DNA of 64,000 nucleotides from Azoarcus olearius (GCF_001682385.1 NZ_CP016210.1:3224001-3288000); one strand, 5' to 3'; numbered from the stretch's first letter, positions 1 through 9,434 are shown. Translations and numbers: made by a program. Notes: generated from the sequence alone by a model not told the origin.

Positions 1-1
1 C

Positions 2-160
2 TTCAAGCTGCCGGTGCTCTTCATCGGCATGCTGCTGCCGCTGGTACTGCTCGGCCCGGGCCGGCTGAGCGTGGATGCGGCGATACGCCGCCGTTTCAGC
101 CACTTGCCGCAGGCTGCCGGCCCTAGAATGACATCCACTTCGTCCCTAGAGCCGTCATGA
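2..160 (+). CDS. DoxX family membrane protein, C-terminal fragment
   Basis: The window opens inside a reading frame that ends with TGA at 158-160. About 52 residues remain: a hydrophobic helix (FIGMLLPLVLLGPG) followed by GPGRLSVDAAIRRRF. A membrane helix followed by a GPGxLSxD turn is typical of the last segment of DoxX proteins, small four-helix inner-membrane proteins. The stop overlaps the next start as ATGA, so the gene is co-transcribed with the sigma factor. DoxX genes beside this kind of ECF/zinc-finger pair are common in betaproteobacteria. The start and most of the gene lie upstream of the window, so the family call rests on a short fragment. Confidence 0.6.
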   Translation, partial: FKLPVLFIGMLLPLVLLGPGRLSVDAAIRRRFSHLPQAAGPRMTSTSSLEPS

Positions 161-747
161 ACCAGCCGGTGCCCGACCTGTTGCTGGGCGAATTCCGCCC
201 GCAGATGCTGAAGTTCGCCCGCCTGCAGCTGCAGGACGGCGCCGCGGCAGAAGACGTGGTGCATGACGCCATCAGCGCCGCGCTTGAAGGGGTCAGCCGC
301 TTTTCCGGCCGCGCCGCGCTCAAGACCTGGATCTTCGCGATTCTTCGCCACAAGATCGTGGACGCCCTGCGCGAGCGCGGCCGCACCGTGCAGATTTCCA
401 GCCTGGAAAAGGACGAGGCCGACATGGACGAAGCCTTCGATGCGCTGTTTGCTGCCAACGCCCACTGGCATCCCGCCAGCCGCCCGCGCGACTGGGGCGA
501 CCCGGAAGAAACGCTGGCCCAGCGCCAGTTCTGGCAGGTGTTCGAAACCTGCCTGGAGCTGCTGCCGGCGAATACCGCCAGGGTGTTCATGATGCGGGAG
601 TTCCTCGGTTTCGAAACCCCGGAGATCTGCCGCAACCTCGACATCTCCACCAGCAACTGCCATGTCATCCTGCACCGCGCCCGCGCCGGCCTGAGACAGT
701 GCCTGGAACGCGGCTGGTTCAACCCGGAGGTCCGCAGCGCATGCTGA
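157..747 (+). CDS. ECF-type RNA polymerase sigma-70 family factor
   Basis: A 196-residue sigma factor. Region 2 lies at about residues 10-75 (LKFARLQLQDGAAAEDVVHDA, then ALKTWIFAILRHKIVDALR). Region 4 lies at about residues 130-185, with its helix-turn-helix around TPEICRNLDISTSNCHVILHRAR. The central linker is longer and more acidic than in minimal ECF factors. It begins on the stop of the upstream DoxX gene and overlaps the following zinc-finger gene by 7 bases, so all three form one transcript. The partner gene is probably its anti-sigma factor. The target promoters and the inducing signal cannot be read from the sequence. Confidence 0.92.
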   Translation: MNQPVPDLLLGEFRPQMLKFARLQLQDGAAAEDVVHDAISAALEGVSRFSGRAALKTWIFAILRHKIVDALRERGRTVQISSLEKDEADMDEAFDALFAANAHWHPASRPRDWGDPEETLAQRQFWQVFETCLELLPANTARVFMMREFLGFETPEICRNLDISTSNCHVILHRARAGLRQCLERGWFNPEVRSAC

Positions 748-929
748 CGTGCAAGGAAGCCACCCACCTCATCTCCGACGCGCTCGATCGCCCGCTGTCG
801 TGGCGCGAGCGCCTGAAACTGCGCGCCCACCTCGCACTGTGCAGCGGTTGCCGGGCCTTCCGGCGCCAGCTCGACTTCCTGCGCAGTGCCAGCCAGCGCT
901 TCCGCAACGGCGCCAAGGAAGACGACTAG
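741..929 (+). CDS. zf-HC2 anti-sigma factor
   Basis: A 62-residue protein beginning MLTCKEATHLIS. It carries an N-terminal Cys at residue 4 and the HxxxCxxC signature (HLALCSGC) at about residues 29-36, the zinc-binding anti-sigma fold that binds and inhibits ECF sigma factors. There is no membrane segment, so it should be cytosolic and may release its sigma factor on thiol oxidation or metal exchange (family knowledge). The ATG at 741 was chosen because translation from there starts at the conserved CKEAT segment and gives the usual small size. It overlaps the sigma factor gene by 7 bases. Confidence 0.85.
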   Translation: MLTCKEATHLISDALDRPLSWRERLKLRAHLALCSGCRAFRRQLDFLRSASQRFRNGAKEDD

Positions 930-970
930 GGCCACAGCACGGGCTGCCGTCGCCTGCGTCGCCGTGTTGT

Positions 971-997
971 TCCGCGTGCACACGTTGTGCACCCGGA
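971..997. promoter_or_regulatory. Inverted repeat, possible operator
   Basis: TCCGCGTGCAC (971-981), a 5-base spacer, then GTGCACCCGGA (987-997). The 11-base arms pair with one mismatch. It lies in the 150-base gap between the anti-sigma gene and the esterase gene, upstream of a TACAAT box at 1018-1023. The symmetry suits a dimeric repressor site, but no regulator is identified. Confidence 0.4.
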
Positions 998-1004
998 ACG
1001 CAAC

Positions 1005-1027
1005 GGCGATTGCGCCGTACAATCGCC
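1005..1027 (+). promoter_or_regulatory. Hairpin overlapping a -10-like box
   Basis: GGCGATTG (1005-1012), a 7-base loop, then CAATCGCC (1020-1027): a perfect 8-base stem. The TACAAT at 1018-1023 resembles the -10 boxes of other genes in this window, so the symmetry may partly be chance around a promoter. No T tract follows, so it is not a factor-independent terminator. Confidence 0.35.
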
Positions 1028-1079
1028 ACCAAGCACACATGCGATACGGATTACGATCGACCCCGCCGAGGAGCCCGCC

Positions 1080-1763
1080 ATGCCGAACAGGATCCTGCCC
1101 GCCATCGAGATCGAGACCGGTGCGCAACCCACGCACTCGGTGATCTGGCTGCACGGACTCGGCGCGGACGGCCACGACTTCGAGCCCATCGTGGGCGAAC
1201 TCGACACCGCGCGGCTCCCGCCCACCCGCCTCCTGTTCCCGCATGCCCCCATCCGCACCGTCACCATCAATGGCGGCTACGCGATGCGGGCTTGGTACGA
1301 CATCATCTCTTCCGACTTCTCGCAGCGGCGGGAAGACCCGCGCGGCGTGCGCGAATCGGCACAGCAGCTCGAAAACCTGATCGCGCGCGAGAACGAGCGC
1401 GGCGTCAGCGATGCGAACATCGTGCTGGCGGGTTTTTCGCAGGGCGGCGCGGTGGCGCTGCACACCGGGCTGCGCCACCGCCGCCGGCTGGCAGGCATCC
1501 TGGCGCTCTCCACCTATCTGCCGCTGGCCGAAACGCTGGCGGCCGAAGCCGACCCGGTCAACCGCGACCTGCCGATCTTCATGGCCCACGGCGAGGCCGA
1601 CACCGTGATCCCGCACGCCTTCGCGCGCCGCTCGGCGGAGTTGTTGCAGGCAAGCGGCTATCCGCTGGAATGGCACAACTACCCGGTGGACCACACGGTG
1701 TCGGCCGACGAGATCCGCGACCTCGACGCCTGGCTGCGGCGGGTGCTGGCCCCGGCGGGCTGA
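1080..1763 (+). CDS. Carboxylesterase/phospholipase-like alpha/beta hydrolase
   Basis: A 227-residue cytosolic serine hydrolase of the bacterial carboxylesterase/lysophospholipase family. The oxyanion loop LHGLGADG is near residue 24. The nucleophile is in GFSQGG at about residue 120, the acid in HGEADTVIP and the base in DHTVS near the C-terminus, so the triad is complete. It hydrolyses short acyl esters in characterised relatives; the natural substrate here is unknown. The ATG at 1080 follows an AGGAG ribosome site and matches the family N-terminus; an in-frame upstream ATG would add 31 residues with no similarity. It converges on the VWA gene with only 5 bases between the stops. Confidence 0.9.
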   Translation: MPNRILPAIEIETGAQPTHSVIWLHGLGADGHDFEPIVGELDTARLPPTRLLFPHAPIRTVTINGGYAMRAWYDIISSDFSQRREDPRGVRESAQQLENLIARENERGVSDANIVLAGFSQGGAVALHTGLRHRRRLAGILALSTYLPLAETLAAEADPVNRDLPIFMAHGEADTVIPHAFARRSAELLQASGYPLEWHNYPVDHTVSADEIRDLDAWLRRVLAPAG

Positions 1764-1768
1764 GGCCG

Positions 1769-2800
1769 CTACAGGATGCGGCGGAACCACACCATCGACA
1801 GCCCCGCCGCCAGCACCATCAGCGCCGCCCCGGCGGCGGCGAACAGCGCGCTGACCTCGGTCTTGCGCTCCTGCAGCGTCAACCGGGTGCCGAGCTTGCG
1901 GTAGATGGTGCGCAGCGCTTCGGCGCTCTGGGCGTGGAAATACTCGCCGCGCGTTTCGTCGGCGATGCTCTTCAGCGCCGCTTCATCCAGCCGCACCCGC
2001 ATCGACCAGCCCTCGTAACCGACCACGCCGCCCTCGGCAGTGCCGACCCCCACGGTATAGACGCGCACACCGTGATCGGCCGCGAGCCGGGTCGCGAAAT
2101 CCAGCGGCGGCCCGGTGGTGCGTTCGCCGTCGGTCAGCAGCACGATCGCGCCGTAGGCGTGCGAACCGGGTGGCACCGGCGCGTGCGTGGGCTCGCCCGG
2201 CGGCGGCTTGTCCGCGGGCGGCGAGCCATCGCCCGCCAGCAGGCGCAGGTCGATGCCGGCCTCGGGCAGCAGCGTGGCGAGCGACAGCACCATGCCGCTG
2301 CCGATCGCAGTGCCGCGCTGCAGCTGCACCCGGTCGATCGCCGCCAGCACGTCATCGTGGTTGCGGGTGGGCGCTTGGATCAGCGCGGCGGTGGCGGCAA
2401 AGGCGACCACGCCGACGCGGGTGTCGGACGGCAGCACCTCGACGAAGCTGCGCGCTGCCGCCTGCGCCGCGGCCAGGCGGTTGGGCGCGATGTCGGTGGC
2501 GCGCATGCTGCCGGAGATGTCCATCGCCAGCAGGATGGTCTGGTCGGTCACCGGCAGCGTCACCAGTGCGCTCGGCCGCGCCACGGCCACCAGCATGGCC
2601 GCCAGCCCGAGCAGGTAGATCAGCGGCGGCACGTGGCGGCGCAGCGGGCGCCGTGCCGCCAGTGCCGCGCGCACCATGTCCAGCCCGGCGTAACGCATCA
2701 CTTCGGCGCGGTGGCGCCGCCACAGCACAAGGTAGAACACCACCAGCAGCGGCAGGATCAGCAGCAGCCACAGCAGCTCGGGCCAGGCGAAGCCGATCAT
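1769..2800 (-). CDS. VWA domain membrane protein (BatA-like)
   Basis: A 343-residue protein. It has a membrane segment near the N-terminus (LLWLLLILPLLVVFYLVL), a second at about residues 57-75, a von Willebrand A domain with an intact metal site DISGSM near residue 93, and a final C-terminal helix. This is the BatA/BatB architecture, with the VWA domain held on the periplasmic face. Its start overlaps the DUF58 stop by 4 bases, completing a MoxR-DUF58-VWA operon. In characterised systems MoxR AAA+ proteins act as chaperones with VWA partners; the client here is unknown. It is paralogous to the gene at 5963-6982. Confidence 0.88.
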   Translation of the reverse strand: MIGFAWPELLWLLLILPLLVVFYLVLWRRHRAEVMRYAGLDMVRAALAARRPLRRHVPPLIYLLGLAAMLVAVARPSALVTLPVTDQTILLAMDISGSMRATDIAPNRLAAAQAAARSFVEVLPSDTRVGVVAFAATAALIQAPTRNHDDVLAAIDRVQLQRGTAIGSGMVLSLATLLPEAGIDLRLLAGDGSPPADKPPPGEPTHAPVPPGSHAYGAIVLLTDGERTTGPPLDFATRLAADHGVRVYTVGVGTAEGGVVGYEGWSMRVRLDEAALKSIADETRGEYFHAQSAEALRTIYRKLGTRLTLQERKTEVSALFAAAGAALMVLAAGLSMVWFRRIL

Positions 2801-3709
2801 CGCGTGCCGCCTCCCAGATGAGCGGGCAGCGCCGCCCCCGACAACCGGCTGCGCCAACGCCGCAGTTCGGCAAAGCGCAGCAGGGTATCGACCAGATCGT
2901 CGGCGGTGGACAGCTCCAGCGCATCCACGCCCGCCTCGGCAAAGCCCTTGCGCAGGGCGGCTTCGCGCGCTTCGGCGGCGTCGTGGAAGCGGCGCCGGAA
3001 GTCGGCATCGTGGGTATCCACCTGCAGTTGCTCGCCGGTCTCCACGTCCTCGAACACCAGCGTGCCGAGGTCGGGCAGCTCGGTTTCCAACGGGTCGTGC
3101 AGCCGCACCGCAATCACCTCGTGGCGCTGCGCGAGGCGGGCGAGCGCGGCATTCCAGCCCGGCGTGCTGATGAAGTCCGACAGCACGAACATCAGCGCGC
3201 GCCGCGGCACGCTGCGTTCGGCCGCGCGCAGCAGTTCGCCCAGGTCGGTCTCGTGCCCCGCGTGGCCGCCGGGGGCGCGGCGCAGCAGGGTGTGGAGCAG
3301 ATGGAGAACGTGGCGGCGACCGCCGCGCGCGGGAATCACCGCATCGACGCGCTCGCCGTAGCACAGCGCGCCGACGCGATTGCCGTGGCGGCTGAGCAGG
3401 CGCGCGAGCACGCCGACGAACTCGGTGGCGACGCTGCGCTTCTTGTCGGCCGAGCCGAAATCGAGCGAGCCGCTGAGATCCAGCACGAACCAGGCCGAGA
3501 CCTCGCGATCCTCGTTGTACTCGCGCAGGTAGGGCGTCTGCAGGCGGGCGGTGACGTTCCAGTCGATATGGCGCACGTCGTCGTGGTACTGGTACTCGCG
3601 CAGGTCGGCGAGGTCCAGCCCGAAGCCGCGGAACAGCGTGCGGTAGTCGCCCTGCAGCAGGCCGTCGAGGCGGCGGATCACCCGCCACTCCAGCCTGCGC
3701 AGCAGGCGC

Positions 3710-3735
<26 letters not shown>
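2797..3735 (-). CDS. DUF58 domain-containing protein
   Basis: A 312-residue protein with the DUF58 signature around residues 50-70 (YQYHDDVRHIDWNVTAR), followed by a VWA-like segment WFVLDLSGSLDFGS carrying a DxSxS metal site. No membrane helix is evident. DUF58 proteins are encoded between MoxR ATPases and VWA proteins across bacteria and are thought to be part of the same assembly; their biochemical role is unproven. The start overlaps the MoxR gene by 26 bases and the end overlaps the VWA gene by 4, so translation is likely coupled. Confidence 0.9.
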
Positions 3736-4732
<997 letters not shown>

Positions 4733-4759
4733 GCGTCCCCCTGTCGGTGATGGATGCGG

Positions 4760-5788
4760 CTAGAACGGCGAGATGCCGGCGGCGCCGGCGGCGCTTTCGA
4801 TGGGCACTGCAAAGCCGATGCCGACGAAGAAGCCCTCGTCGGTGGGATTGAGAATGCCGGTGACAATGCCGACCACCTCGCCGTCAATGGTGACCAGCGG
4901 CCCGCCGGAGCTGCCGGGATTGACCGCGGCGTCGAACTGGATGAGATCGCGCAGCGGCATGCGCCCGCCGGGCGTGCGGAATTCGCGCCCGAGGCCGGAA
5001 ACCACGCCCTCGGTCACGGTCAGGCCGACATCGAACGGAAAGCCGACCGCCACCACCGGCTGCCCGAGCGCGAGGTCGTTGCTGGAACGCATGGTCGCGG
5101 CGACCAGGTCGTCGGGAATGCGCGCCGCCTGGATCACCGCCAGGTCCTGGTCCGGGCGCGCGCCCACCAGCTCGGCCTCGGATTCCAGTCCGCTGGCAAA
5201 GGTCACCTTCAGCCGCGGCGAACCCGCCACCACATGCAGGCTGGTCAGGATCACGCCGCGGTCGACCACCACCACGCCCGAACCGATGCTGAGCGCCTCG
5301 TCGTCGCCCTTGTCCTTGCCCTTACCCTTGTGCGGATGGCCGTAGCCGCGCACCCGCACCACCGACGGACCGATCGCGCGAAACGCGCGCGCCGCCGGGG
5401 CGGTGAGCGACTTGTGCACGATGACCTTGTCCACCACCGCCTCCACCTGGGCCGGACTCAGCGCCGGCGGGGGCGGCAGCAACGCGTGGTAGGTGCCGAG
5501 CCCGAACGCGAGCAGCAGCGCGCACGCAATCAGCGTGGTCAGATGGGGATGACGCCGCCAGGGCGGGCGGAGCGGCTTTTGCGCCGCAGGCGGAGGCGTT
5601 GAAGCGGCCAAGGGTGGGCCGGGTTGCGCCGCCGCGGGGGCGGCCACCGCGGCAGCCGAGGGTTCAGCCGAGGGGGCGGCCGGTGCGGGCGGCGCCCCAG
5701 CACCCGCGCGCCCGCGGGCGGGCTGCGGCGCCCGGCGCCGGGGACCGCGTGCGGGGTCGGAACTGCTGTAGAGCGGAACCTTGGGCAT
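4760..5788 (-). CDS. Membrane-anchored trypsin-like serine protease (S1C type, no PDZ)
   Basis: A 342-residue protein. A proline/alanine-rich cytosolic tail (residues 1-80) is followed by one membrane helix (LTTLIACALLLAFGLG) and a periplasmic trypsin-fold domain. The triad is visible: His in TSLHVVAGSP, Asp in PDQDLAVIQ, Ser in NPGSSGGPLV. The protein ends shortly after the protease domain, so it lacks the PDZ domains of DegP/DegS. A lysine/glycine stretch (HPHKGKGKDKGDD) sits early in the domain. The ATG at 5788 follows GGGAG. It is upstream of the MoxR operon on the same strand, which suggests a quality-control role with it, but that is inference. Confidence 0.85.
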   Translation of the reverse strand: MPKVPLYSSSDPARGPRRRAPQPARGRAGAGAPPAPAAPSAEPSAAAVAAPAAAQPGPPLAASTPPPAAQKPLRPPWRRHPHLTTLIACALLLAFGLGTYHALLPPPPALSPAQVEAVVDKVIVHKSLTAPAARAFRAIGPSVVRVRGYGHPHKGKGKDKGDDEALSIGSGVVVVDRGVILTSLHVVAGSPRLKVTFASGLESEAELVGARPDQDLAVIQAARIPDDLVAATMRSSNDLALGQPVVAVGFPFDVGLTVTEGVVSGLGREFRTPGGRMPLRDLIQFDAAVNPGSSGGPLVTIDGEVVGIVTGILNPTDEGFFVGIGFAVPIESAAGAAGISPF

Positions 5789-5962
5789 AGGCGCTCCCGT
5801 CCGGTGGGGCCCGCCCGCGATTGCCGCGCAGGCGAAAGCTTCGGGTGTGACTGCGCACTCCCGCAGAAATTCCATCGCTGCCGCGCGCCTGGGCAGCGCC
5901 GGTTTCGTCCGCCGGCGCGGGTGCTACAGTGAATGAACGAGCGTTGGCGAGGGAGACCTCCA

Positions 5963-6982
5963 ATGAACCTGCTGTGGCCGGAAACGCTGTGGTTGCTGCC
6001 CGTACTGCCGGCGCTGGTGGCCGCCTACGTCTGGCTGCTGCGGCGGCGCCGGCGCGAGCCGGTGCGCTTTGCCAGCCTCGCGCTGCTGCGTCCGGCGCTG
6101 GGCCCGGGCCAGCGCTGGCGGCGCCATGTGCCCGCGGCCCTGCTGCTGCTGGCGCTGGCCGCCACCGCGTTCGCGCTGGCGCGGCCGAGCGCGGTGATCA
6201 CGCTGCCGTCCGAACAGCGCACCATCATCCTCGCGATCGACGTCTCGCTGAGCATGAGCGCACCCGACGTGCCGCCCGACCGCCTGAGCGCGGCGCAGGC
6301 CGCGGCGCGCGACTTCGTCCGCAACCAGCCGCCCGATGTGCGCATCGGCATCGTCTCCTTTGCCGGCACCGCCACCGTGGTGCAGGCCCCCACCGACAAC
6401 CGCGAGGACCTGCTCGGCGCGATCGACCGCCTGCAGCTCGCGCGCCATACCGCGATCGGCAGCGGCATCATCGTCGCGCTGTCGGCCTTGTTTCCCGAGG
6501 AGAGCTTCGACCCCGATCCCACGATGATGAGCAGCGCCGAGCCCGGCCGCGCGCCGAACGCCCCGCGTGAGGAAGTCGCGCCCGGCTCCAACGGTTCGGC
6601 CGCGGTGATCCTGCTGACCGACGGCCGCCGCACCAGCGGGCCGGAGCCGGTGGACGCGGCGCGCATGGCCGCCGCGCGCGGCATCCGCGTCTTCACCGTC
6701 GGCTTCGGCACCGCCGAGGGCGCCACCATCCAGAACGAGGGCTGGTCGGTGTTCATGCGCTTCGACGAGGGCACGCTGCGCGCCATTGCCGACCTGACCC
6801 AGGCCAAGTACTTTCACGCCGGCACCGCCGCCGAGCTGCAGCAGATCTACCACGACCTCAACGCGCGCTATGTGCTCGAACGCCGCGGCACCGAGCTGAC
6901 CGCGCTGTTCGCGGCACTGGCCGCGCTGTTCGCCACCCTCGCCGCAATGCTCTCCCTGCTCCGCAACAACCGCTACGCCTGA
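5963..6982 (+). CDS. VWA domain membrane protein (BatA-like), second paralogue
   Basis: A 339-residue protein with the same layout as the gene at 1769-2800: N-terminal helix (LWLLPVLPALVAAYVWLL), a second helix, VWA domain with metal site DVSLSM near residue 93, and a C-terminal helix. Many segments match the paralogue (ALARPSAVITLP, TAIGSGI, AVILLTDG, VGFGTAEG). The ATG at 5963 follows GGGAG; an upstream ATG at 5933 lacks a comparable site. It is divergent from the protease gene. Duplicated Bat-type proteins often form a complex together (family knowledge), but here they are in separate transcripts. Confidence 0.88.
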   Translation: MNLLWPETLWLLPVLPALVAAYVWLLRRRRREPVRFASLALLRPALGPGQRWRRHVPAALLLLALAATAFALARPSAVITLPSEQRTIILAIDVSLSMSAPDVPPDRLSAAQAAARDFVRNQPPDVRIGIVSFAGTATVVQAPTDNREDLLGAIDRLQLARHTAIGSGIIVALSALFPEESFDPDPTMMSSAEPGRAPNAPREEVAPGSNGSAAVILLTDGRRTSGPEPVDAARMAAARGIRVFTVGFGTAEGATIQNEGWSVFMRFDEGTLRAIADLTQAKYFHAGTAAELQQIYHDLNARYVLERRGTELTALFAALAALFATLAAMLSLLRNNRYA

Positions 6983-7086
6983 CCAGAGGCAGAACGAGGG
7001 GCAATCAACCCGGCAAAGTCGGAACCCGGCCAAGCATCTATCATTCTTCTGCGGAGATTCCCTGCCGCCACGACAAGGAGATTGAG

Positions 7087-7392
7087 ATGACGACCCGCCT
7101 GCTGCAGATCGACTTTCCCTACGACGGCCCCTGGGGCGAGGCGCTGGCGAGCGCCTGCGACCCGCTTGCGCACGACATCGCCGGCGAATCCGGCCTGCGC
7201 TGGAAGATCTGGACCGAGAACCGCGAGCGCGGACGCGCAGGCGGCATCTATCTGTTCGACGACGAAGCCGCCTGCACGCGCTATCTCGAAAAGCACCGCG
7301 CCCGTCTGGCCGGTTTCGGCATTGTCGACATCCGCGCGGAAGTGTTCGAAGTCAACGGCCCGCTGTCGGCGATCACGCGCGCACCGCTGTAA
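7087..7392 (+). CDS. YdhR-like putative monooxygenase
   Basis: A 101-residue single-domain protein. It matches the YdhR family of small dimeric ferredoxin-like (ABM-fold) proteins: the N-terminal strand TRLLQIDFPYDGP, then LRWKIWTENRERGRAGGIYLFDD and the C-terminal DIRAEVFEVNGPLSAITRAPL. YdhR proteins are annotated as possible monooxygenases of aromatic compounds from structural similarity; activity is unproven. A strong AAGGAG lies 7 bases before the ATG. A TATCAT box at 7039-7044 may be its -10 element. Confidence 0.85.
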   Translation: MTTRLLQIDFPYDGPWGEALASACDPLAHDIAGESGLRWKIWTENRERGRAGGIYLFDDEAACTRYLEKHRARLAGFGIVDIRAEVFEVNGPLSAITRAPL

Positions 7393-7421
7393 GCGGCTCA
7401 CCCCGGGCGCGGCGATGCCAC

Positions 7422-7427
7422 TACAAT
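7422..7427 (+). promoter_or_regulatory. -10 box TACAAT before the PAS-GGDEF gene
   Basis: TACAAT followed by CGCCGC, the same pattern seen before purC, dusB and valS in this window. It lies 39 bases upstream of the ATG at 7466. No convincing -35 box was seen. Confidence 0.5.
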
Positions 7428-7465
7428 CGCCGCTTCCGCGTTTCAGCCGGGGCCGCCGGACCGCC

Positions 7466-8494
7466 ATGCCCAGCCAGGACGAGTATTTCGCCGCCGTATT
7501 CGACGTCACCCCCGTCGGCATTGCCATTGCCGACGAGCGCGGGCATTACGTCGATGTGAATCCGACCTACTGCAGGATGTTCGGCTACGCGCGCGAGGAA
7601 CTGATCGGGCAGAGCTTCCGCCTGATCCTGCGCCCCGAGGACCGGCACCTGGAGGCCGACATCCTGCGCATGGCGCTGTCGCACGACCGCAGCGCACCCA
7701 ACGAATGGCAGGTGCGCACGCGCGACGGCGGCACGCTGACGGTGCGCTCCAGCTTCCGCCCGCTGCAGGCGCCCGACGGCAGCACGCGGGTGGTCACCGC
7801 GCTGGCCGACGTCACCGCGCTGTACGACACCATCGACCGCCTGCGCGACAGCGAGCACCGCCTGCAGGAACTCAACGCCGATCTGGAACACCTGGTGGCC
7901 GCGCGGACCGCCGAACTGGCCGAGCGCAACCGCGAGTTGAGCGACGCGGTGGCCAAGCTCGAAGCGAGCCGCGCCCGCGTCGAACACCTGGCGCTGCACG
8001 ACCCGCTGACCGGCCTGCCCAACCGCACCCAGCTGCGCCAGGTACTGGACGAAATGCTGGCGCTGCCGGGCTGCTTCGGCGTGCTGTTCATCGACCTCGA
8101 CGGCTTCAAGCCGGTCAATGACACCCTCGGCCACGACAGCGGCGACCTCGTGCTGGTCACGGTGGCGCAGCGCCTGCGCGAGGCGCTGCCGGCCGAGTGC
8201 TTCGTCGGCCGCCTGGGCGGCGACGAGTTCGTCGCGGTACTGCCGCATACCGACCGCGCCGCCGCGTGCGCGGTGGGCGAAAACCTGATCGCGGCGCTGG
8301 CCGCGCCCATCGTCATCGAAGGCGGCGCGCAGTGCCAGCTGGGCGCCAGCATCGGCGTCGCGCTCGGGCCGCAGCACGGGCGCAGCCGCCGCAGCCTGCT
8401 CACCGCGGCTGACCGTGCGATGTACGCGGCGAAGCGCAGCGGCAAGGGCCGCGTCGCGGTGGCTGGCGAAGACAGCGCGGCCTCGGCCGCCTAG
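7466..8494 (+). CDS. PAS-domain diguanylate cyclase
   Basis: A 342-residue cytosolic protein. A PAS domain spans residues 5-125 (FDVTPVGIAIADERG and MFGYAREELIGQSF). A coiled-coil linker follows at about 130-175, with a C-terminal GGDEF domain at about 175-335. The catalytic motif is RLGGDEF, and the nucleotide and metal segment DLDGFKPVNDTLGH is present, so it should make c-di-GMP from GTP. The residues five positions before GGDEF are not RxxD, so the usual product-inhibition site is absent. The ATG at 7466 gives a PAS domain directly after the start. It ends 4 bases from the convergent LysR gene. The PAS ligand is unknown. Confidence 0.92.
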   Translation: MPSQDEYFAAVFDVTPVGIAIADERGHYVDVNPTYCRMFGYAREELIGQSFRLILRPEDRHLEADILRMALSHDRSAPNEWQVRTRDGGTLTVRSSFRPLQAPDGSTRVVTALADVTALYDTIDRLRDSEHRLQELNADLEHLVAARTAELAERNRELSDAVAKLEASRARVEHLALHDPLTGLPNRTQLRQVLDEMLALPGCFGVLFIDLDGFKPVNDTLGHDSGDLVLVTVAQRLREALPAECFVGRLGGDEFVAVLPHTDRAAACAVGENLIAALAAPIVIEGGAQCQLGASIGVALGPQHGRSRRSLLTAADRAMYAAKRSGKGRVAVAGEDSAASAA

Positions 8495-8498
8495 GGCC

Positions 8499-9434
8499 TC
8501 AACCGGCCCCGCGCGCGCGCTCCACCGCCTCACACTCCGCCCACGGCACGGTGGCGAAAGCCGCCGCCAGGTAATCCAGCAGCACCCTCACCTTCAGCGA
8601 CAGGTGCTTGCGCGACGGATACACCGCGTGGATGCCGACCTCCACGCCGCCGTATTCCGGCAGCACCCGCAGCAGCCGCCCCGCGGCCAGGTCGTCGCCC
8701 ACCAGGAAGGTCGGCTGCATCACGATGCCCTGCCCGGCCAGCGCCGCCGCGCGGCAGGTGTCGCCGTTGTTGGCGCGGAAACGCGGCCGGGTCTGCACCT
8801 CCTCCTCCACCCCCTGCGGCCCGACGAAGCGCCACACATCGCCGCTCTGCGCATAGCTGTAGGCGATGACGGCGTGGTGGGCGATGTCGGCGAGGCGCTG
8901 CGGGGCGGGATGCTGCGCAAGGTAGGCCGGCGCGGCGCACATGACGATGCGGGTGGTGGCGAGCTGGCGCGACACCAGCGACGAATCCTGCAGCCGGGTG
9001 ATGCGCAGCGCGAGGTCGTAACCCTCATCCACCAGATCCACCATGCGGTCCGACAGGGACACGTCGAGTTCGATGCCGGGATAGCGGGCGAGGAAGTCGC
9101 CCCACAGCGGCGCCAGGTAGCGCACGCCGAAGGACAGCGGCGCATTCACCTGCAGGCGGCCGACCGGCTGCCCGGTCACCGCGCCGACCGCGCCGTCGGC
9201 TTCGTCCAGATCCGCCAGCAGCTGGCGCGCGCGGGCGTAGTACGCGCGCCCCGCCTCGGTCAGCGACAGGCGCCGCGTGGTGCGCTGGAGCAGGCGCGCG
9301 CCGAGCCGGGCTTCCAGGTCCTGCACGCAGCGCGACACCGCGGCCTTGGAAATCCGCAGCGCGTCGCCGGCGCCGACGAAGCTGCCGGCATCGACGACGG
9401 CCACGAAGACGCTGAGTTCACGAAACCGATCCAT
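8499..9434 (-). CDS. LysR family transcriptional regulator
   Basis: A 311-residue regulator. The N-terminal helix-turn-helix (residues 1-60) carries the LysR pattern SFVGAGDALRISKAAVSRCVQDLEARLG and is followed by the periplasmic-binding-protein-like effector domain (residues 90-300). It is divergent from the dioxygenase/cytochrome b561/YceI genes, the usual arrangement for a LysR activator of the neighbouring operon. A 15-base palindrome (9455-9469) in the shared gap is its likely binding site. The effector is unknown, although a quinone or aromatic compound would fit the target genes (inference). Confidence 0.93.
   Translation of the reverse strand: MDRFRELSVFVAVVDAGSFVGAGDALRISKAAVSRCVQDLEARLGARLLQRTTRRLSLTEAGRAYYARARQLLADLDEADGAVGAVTGQPVGRLQVNAPLSFGVRYLAPLWGDFLARYPGIELDVSLSDRMVDLVDEGYDLALRITRLQDSSLVSRQLATTRIVMCAAPAYLAQHPAPQRLADIAHHAVIAYSYAQSGDVWRFVGPQGVEEEVQTRPRFRANNGDTCRAAALAGQGIVMQPTFLVGDDLAAGRLLRVLPEYGGVEVGIHAVYPSRKHLSLKVRVLLDYLAAAFATVPWAECEAVERARGAG

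Noticed and set aside
123-1790. Long minus-strand open frame of 555 codons opposite the sigma factor and esterase genes
   Set aside because: It is an antisense shadow in a GC-rich genome. It has no recognised domain and overlaps genes with clear motifs and ribosome sites.
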